This document shows positions 5,221 through 7,293 of a stretch of 7,293 nt of DNA, one piece after another. How positions within the stretch are numbered: the first letter of the stretch is position 1; the number at the start of each line of letters is the position of its first letter. This DNA comes from Betaproteobacteria bacterium (lineage in GTDB: Bacteria; Pseudomonadota; Gammaproteobacteria; Burkholderiales; SG8-39), in contig VGIE01000108.1 of NCBI GenBank assembly GCA_016867955.1, forward strand, positions 1 to 7,293. Reading direction: 5' to 3'. Position numbers and translations under genes: made by a program. The notes under the pieces were generated by a model. That model saw only the letters and a program-made list of their open reading frames with translations, was not told the DNA's origin and ran no database searches.

Positions 5221-5314
5221 GCGCTAGCCCTCGTGATGATTTCTTGTCGCCCGCAGCGATGGCCGGCGGGCACCGGTGCCAATTGACGCACCCGGTCGCG
5301 ACGAAGTCGGGTAC
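5221..5314. other. darP-mogA intergenic spacer with a 12-base palindrome
   Basis: The 94-base spacer contains the perfect palindrome GGCACCGGTGCC at 5269-5280 and a nearby imperfect inverted repeat (ACCCG with CGGGT, about 5289-5312). Neither is followed by a T run. It could attenuate transcription between darP and mogA or bind a regulator; there is no further support for either role. I saw no clear -10/-35 pair for a separate mogA promoter. Confidence 0.35.
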
Positions 5315-5821
5315 TCAGTCTCGCGCCGGCGCGCCGTCCATGACGCGGCGCAGCTCGCGGAACAGCTCGCGGAACTGCCGCGCCGGGCGCCCGGCAATGC
5401 GATCCTCGCGCACGCTGCGGATCAGCGCGCGAAGGTGCCGCGAATCGGCGTGCGCGTGCTCGCTGATGAAATTCGTCAGTGCGGCATCGTTGTCAAGGAG
5501 CCGGTCACGCCAGCGTTCCACATGGTGCAGCGCTGCCGTGGCCTCGCGTGACTGGCCCTCCCACTCGGCAAGCCGCTCCCTGATGGGGGCGGGGTCGACG
5601 GTCCGCATCAGGCGTCCGATGTACTGCATGTGGCGGCGGCGCGCCTCGTGGCGGTTGATGCGCCGCGAGTCAACAACGGCATCCAGCAGGTCTTCGGGAA
5701 GGTCGAGGCCGGCGAGCTGCGTGTCGTTGAGTTCGGTCAGGCGCTCACCCAGCGCCTGCAGCTCGTGCATGTCCTGCTTGCGCCGCGTTTTGCTGATGAT
5801 GTCGCTGCTGTCGTCCTGCAT
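5315..5821 (-). CDS. darP: Ribosome maturation factor DarP (YjgA, DUF615)
   Basis: A 168-residue small, charged, all-helical protein of the DUF615/YjgA family, now called DarP. It binds late 50S precursors and helps the peptidyl-transferase region fold. Family features seen are SKTRRKQDMHELQALGERLTEL at 10-31, INRHEARRRHMQYIGRLMR at 55-73, ERWRDRLL at 102-109 and HLRALIRSVREDR near 129-141, then the terminal KPARQ-like segment RPARQFRELFRELR. The start is uncertain. The ATG at 5821 gives the usual short acidic head (MQDDSSDIISK) with GGGAG ten bases upstream, but the same frame is open to an ATG at 5854 and a GTG at 5863, which would add 11-14 basic residues. It is divergent from pmbA, a pairing also found in Escherichia coli, and is followed by mogA. 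Confidence 0.93.
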   Translation of the reverse strand: MQDDSSDIISKTRRKQDMHELQALGERLTELNDTQLAGLDLPEDLLDAVVDSRRINRHEARRRHMQYIGRLMRTVDPAPIRERLAEWEGQSREATAALHHVERWRDRLLDNDAALTNFISEHAHADSRHLRALIRSVREDRIAGRPARQFRELFRELRRVMDGAPARD

Positions 5822-5886
5822 TGCCGTGCGGCTCCCGTCGCGGTTGCCGCGCATTGTCTGCACCGCAGGGCCGCAGAAATCTCTGC

Positions 5887-5895
5887 TGCTATGAT
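5887..5895 (+). promoter_or_regulatory. Extended -10 promoter of pmbA
   Basis: TGCTATGAT has the extended -10 TGn element followed by TATGAT, five of six matches to consensus, with no clear -35 box. Transcription would start near 5902, leaving a leader of about 45 bases before the pmbA ATG. The same layout (TGC directly before the hexamer) is seen in the tRNA-Thr promoter of this window. Confidence 0.55.
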
Positions 5896-5896
5896 A
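5891..5896 (-). promoter_or_regulatory. Possible -10 box of the darP promoter
   Basis: On the minus strand the sequence reads TATCAT, five of six matches to TATAAT, placed upstream of all three possible darP starts. No good -35 box lies 16-18 bases before it. It overlaps, on the other strand, the -10 box proposed for pmbA. Confidence 0.4.
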
Positions 5897-5946
5897 CCGG
5901 CTTTTCCGCAGTGCCCTCCCCGCGCGGTCCTTTCAAGAGCAAGCCC

Positions 5947-7293
5947 ATGAGCAACACGTCCGGCAAGACCGACCGCGGAAGCCGCCCGCGATTCAGCTAC
6001 GAGCTATCGCGGCTCGAATCCATGGCCGCCGAGGTCCTGGCACGCGCCAAGGCGCTGGGCGCGAGCGCCTGCGAGATGGAAGTCTCCGAAGGCTTCGGGC
6101 AGAGCGTGACGGTACGCCTGAACGAAGTCGAGAACATCGAGTACAACCGCGACAAGGGCATGGGGGTCACGGTCTATGTCGGGCAGAAGAAGGGGCATGC
6201 CAATACGTCCGACTTCTCGCCGCGCGCGCTGCGCGACTGCGTGGACAAGGCGATCACCATCGCGCGATTCACCGCCAGCGACGATTGCGCCGGCCTGGCC
6301 GAAGCCGAACTGATGGCGCGGGCCGGGGACCGCCGCGAACTCGACCTCTACCATCCTTGGGACCTGCCCGTGGACGAGGCGATCGAACTCGCCCGCCAGT
6401 GCGAGGCGGCCGCGTTCCGGCTCGATCCTCGCATCGTCAATTCCGAGGGCGCCAGCGTGGCCTGCCACCAGTCGCAGTTCGTCATCGCCAACAGCCATGG
6501 CTTCATCGCCGGGTTTCCCACCTCGCGCCACTACATTTCCTGCGCAGTGATTGCCGCGGAAGGCAATACCATGCAGCGCGATGACTGGTATGTGTCACAG
6601 CGTTCGGCGGCGGACCTGGCTGCGCCCGGCGCGGTGGGCGAATATGCCGGGCGGCGTGCGCTGGCACGCCTGAGGGGGCGCAAGATCGCCACCACGCAGG
6701 TGCCGGTGCTGTTCGAGGCGCCGGTGGCCGGCGGCCTGATCTCGCACTTCGTCTCGGCGGTGTCGGGCAGCAGCCTTTACCGCAAGTCTTCCTTCCTCCT
6801 CGACAGCATCGGCAAGCCGGTGTTTTCTCCGATGGTCACGTTGCGCGAGCTGCCGCACGTTCCACGCGGACAGGCGAGTTCCTGGTTCGACGACGATGGC
6901 GTGGCGACGCACGATCGGGACGTGGTGCGCGCGGGTGAACTGCTGGGCTACTTCCTCGGCAGCTACTCGGCCCGCAAACTGGGACTGAAGACCACGGGCA
7001 ACGCTGGCGGAAACTACAACCTGATCCTGGAGCCAGGGCCGCAGGATCTGCCGGGGCTGGTCCGGCAGATGGGCCGTGGCCTGCTGGTGACCGAACTCAT
7101 GGGGCAGGGCATAAACATCGTGACCGGCGACTACTCGCGCGGCGCGGCAGGCTACTGGGTGGAAGGTGGGGAGATCCGGTACCCGGTCGAGGAGATCACG
7201 ATTGCCGGCAACCTGCGCGACATGTTCCGGGGCATCGTCGGCATCGGCAGCGACGTGCTGGTGCGCGGCTCCAAGATCAATGGTTCCATCCTG
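5947..7293 (+). CDS. pmbA: Metalloprotease PmbA (TldE), 3' end cut by the window edge
   Basis: The frame is open for 449 codons to the right edge with no stop; family members are about 450 residues, so only the last few are missing. PmbA (TldE) is the non-catalytic partner of TldD. The heterodimeric zinc protease degrades unfolded peptides and matures microcin B17 and CcdA in Escherichia coli. Signatures seen are GFGQSVTVRLNEVENIEYNRDKGMGVTVYVG at about 49-79, ANSHGF at 181-186 and PVLFEAPVAGGLISHF at about 253-268. The late signatures are TTGNAGGNYN at 349-358 and TGDYSRGAAGYWVEGGEI at 393-410. The HExxxH zinc site of TldD is absent, as expected for this subunit. The ATG at 5947 follows a weak AAGAG. 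It is divergent from darP with a 125-base gap that holds an extended -10 promoter. Confidence 0.95.
   Translation, partial: MSNTSGKTDRGSRPRFSYELSRLESMAAEVLARAKALGASACEMEVSEGFGQSVTVRLNEVENIEYNRDKGMGVTVYVGQKKGHANTSDFSPRALRDCVDKAITIARFTASDDCAGLAEAELMARAGDRRELDLYHPWDLPVDEAIELARQCEAAAFRLDPRIVNSEGASVACHQSQFVIANSHGFIAGFPTSRHYISCAVIAAEGNTMQRDDWYVSQRSAADLAAPGAVGEYAGRRALARLRGRKIATTQVPVLFEAPVAGGLISHFVSAVSGSSLYRKSSFLLDSIGKPVFSPMVTLRELPHVPRGQASSWFDDDGVATHDRDVVRAGELLGYFLGSYSARKLGLKTTGNAGGNYNLILEPGPQDLPGLVRQMGRGLLVTELMGQGINIVTGDYSRGAAGYWVEGGEIRYPVEEITIAGNLRDMFRGIVGIGSDVLVRGSKINGSIL

Noticed and set aside
6004..6531. 175-codon minus-strand frame inside pmbA
   Set aside because: The plus strand encodes well-conserved PmbA throughout; the minus frame is a codon-bias shadow.

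Overview
The window is GC-rich chromosomal DNA with the gene content and gene order of a proteobacterium, most likely a betaproteobacterium. The pairing of a ribosome-maturation gene (darP/yjgA) divergent from pmbA, with a mog-type molybdopterin gene downstream of darP, is typical of beta/gammaproteobacteria. The type IV minor pilin cluster and the PilZ protein fit the same group. The exact genus cannot be read from the sequence alone. No mobile element, CRISPR array, rRNA or prophage is visible.

Layout, left to right. Bases 1-1629 (minus strand) are the start of a minor pilin operon read right to left: a PilE-like pilin (TTG start, strong ribosome binding site), a FimT/GspH pseudopilin, PilV, and probably the first codons of the next gene (pilW position) running off the left edge. 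The two complete junctions are both 7-base stop/start overlaps, so the three proteins are probably translationally coupled. Bases 1630-2027 hold no gene, but contain inverted repeats and a textbook extended -10 promoter for a tRNA-Thr(CGT) at 2028-2103.

Bases 2202-3716 (plus) carry a roughly 504-residue protein with a C-terminal PilZ (cyclic-di-GMP binding) domain, split over two reading frames by two opposite single-base shifts, each in a run of C. The gene is either a real double-frameshift pseudogene or, more likely, an intact gene with two homopolymer errors. A GC-rich hairpin at 3725-3754 separates it from the convergent genes on the minus strand.

Bases 3840-5821 (minus) read darP, then mogA, then a serine carboxylesterase. 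DarP is a ribosome assembly factor, MogA makes adenylyl-molybdopterin in cofactor synthesis, and the esterase is a small alpha/beta hydrolase. Divergent from darP, pmbA (tldE, subunit of the TldD/TldE protease) starts at 5947 and runs to the right edge, missing only its last few residues. The darP/pmbA intergenic space has one AT-rich element that can be read as a -10 box in both directions.

The window is mostly core genes. The points most worth a second look are the doubly shifted PilZ gene, the coupled pilin operon, the structured tRNA leader, and an orphan 27-codon protein-like stretch between mogA and the esterase.
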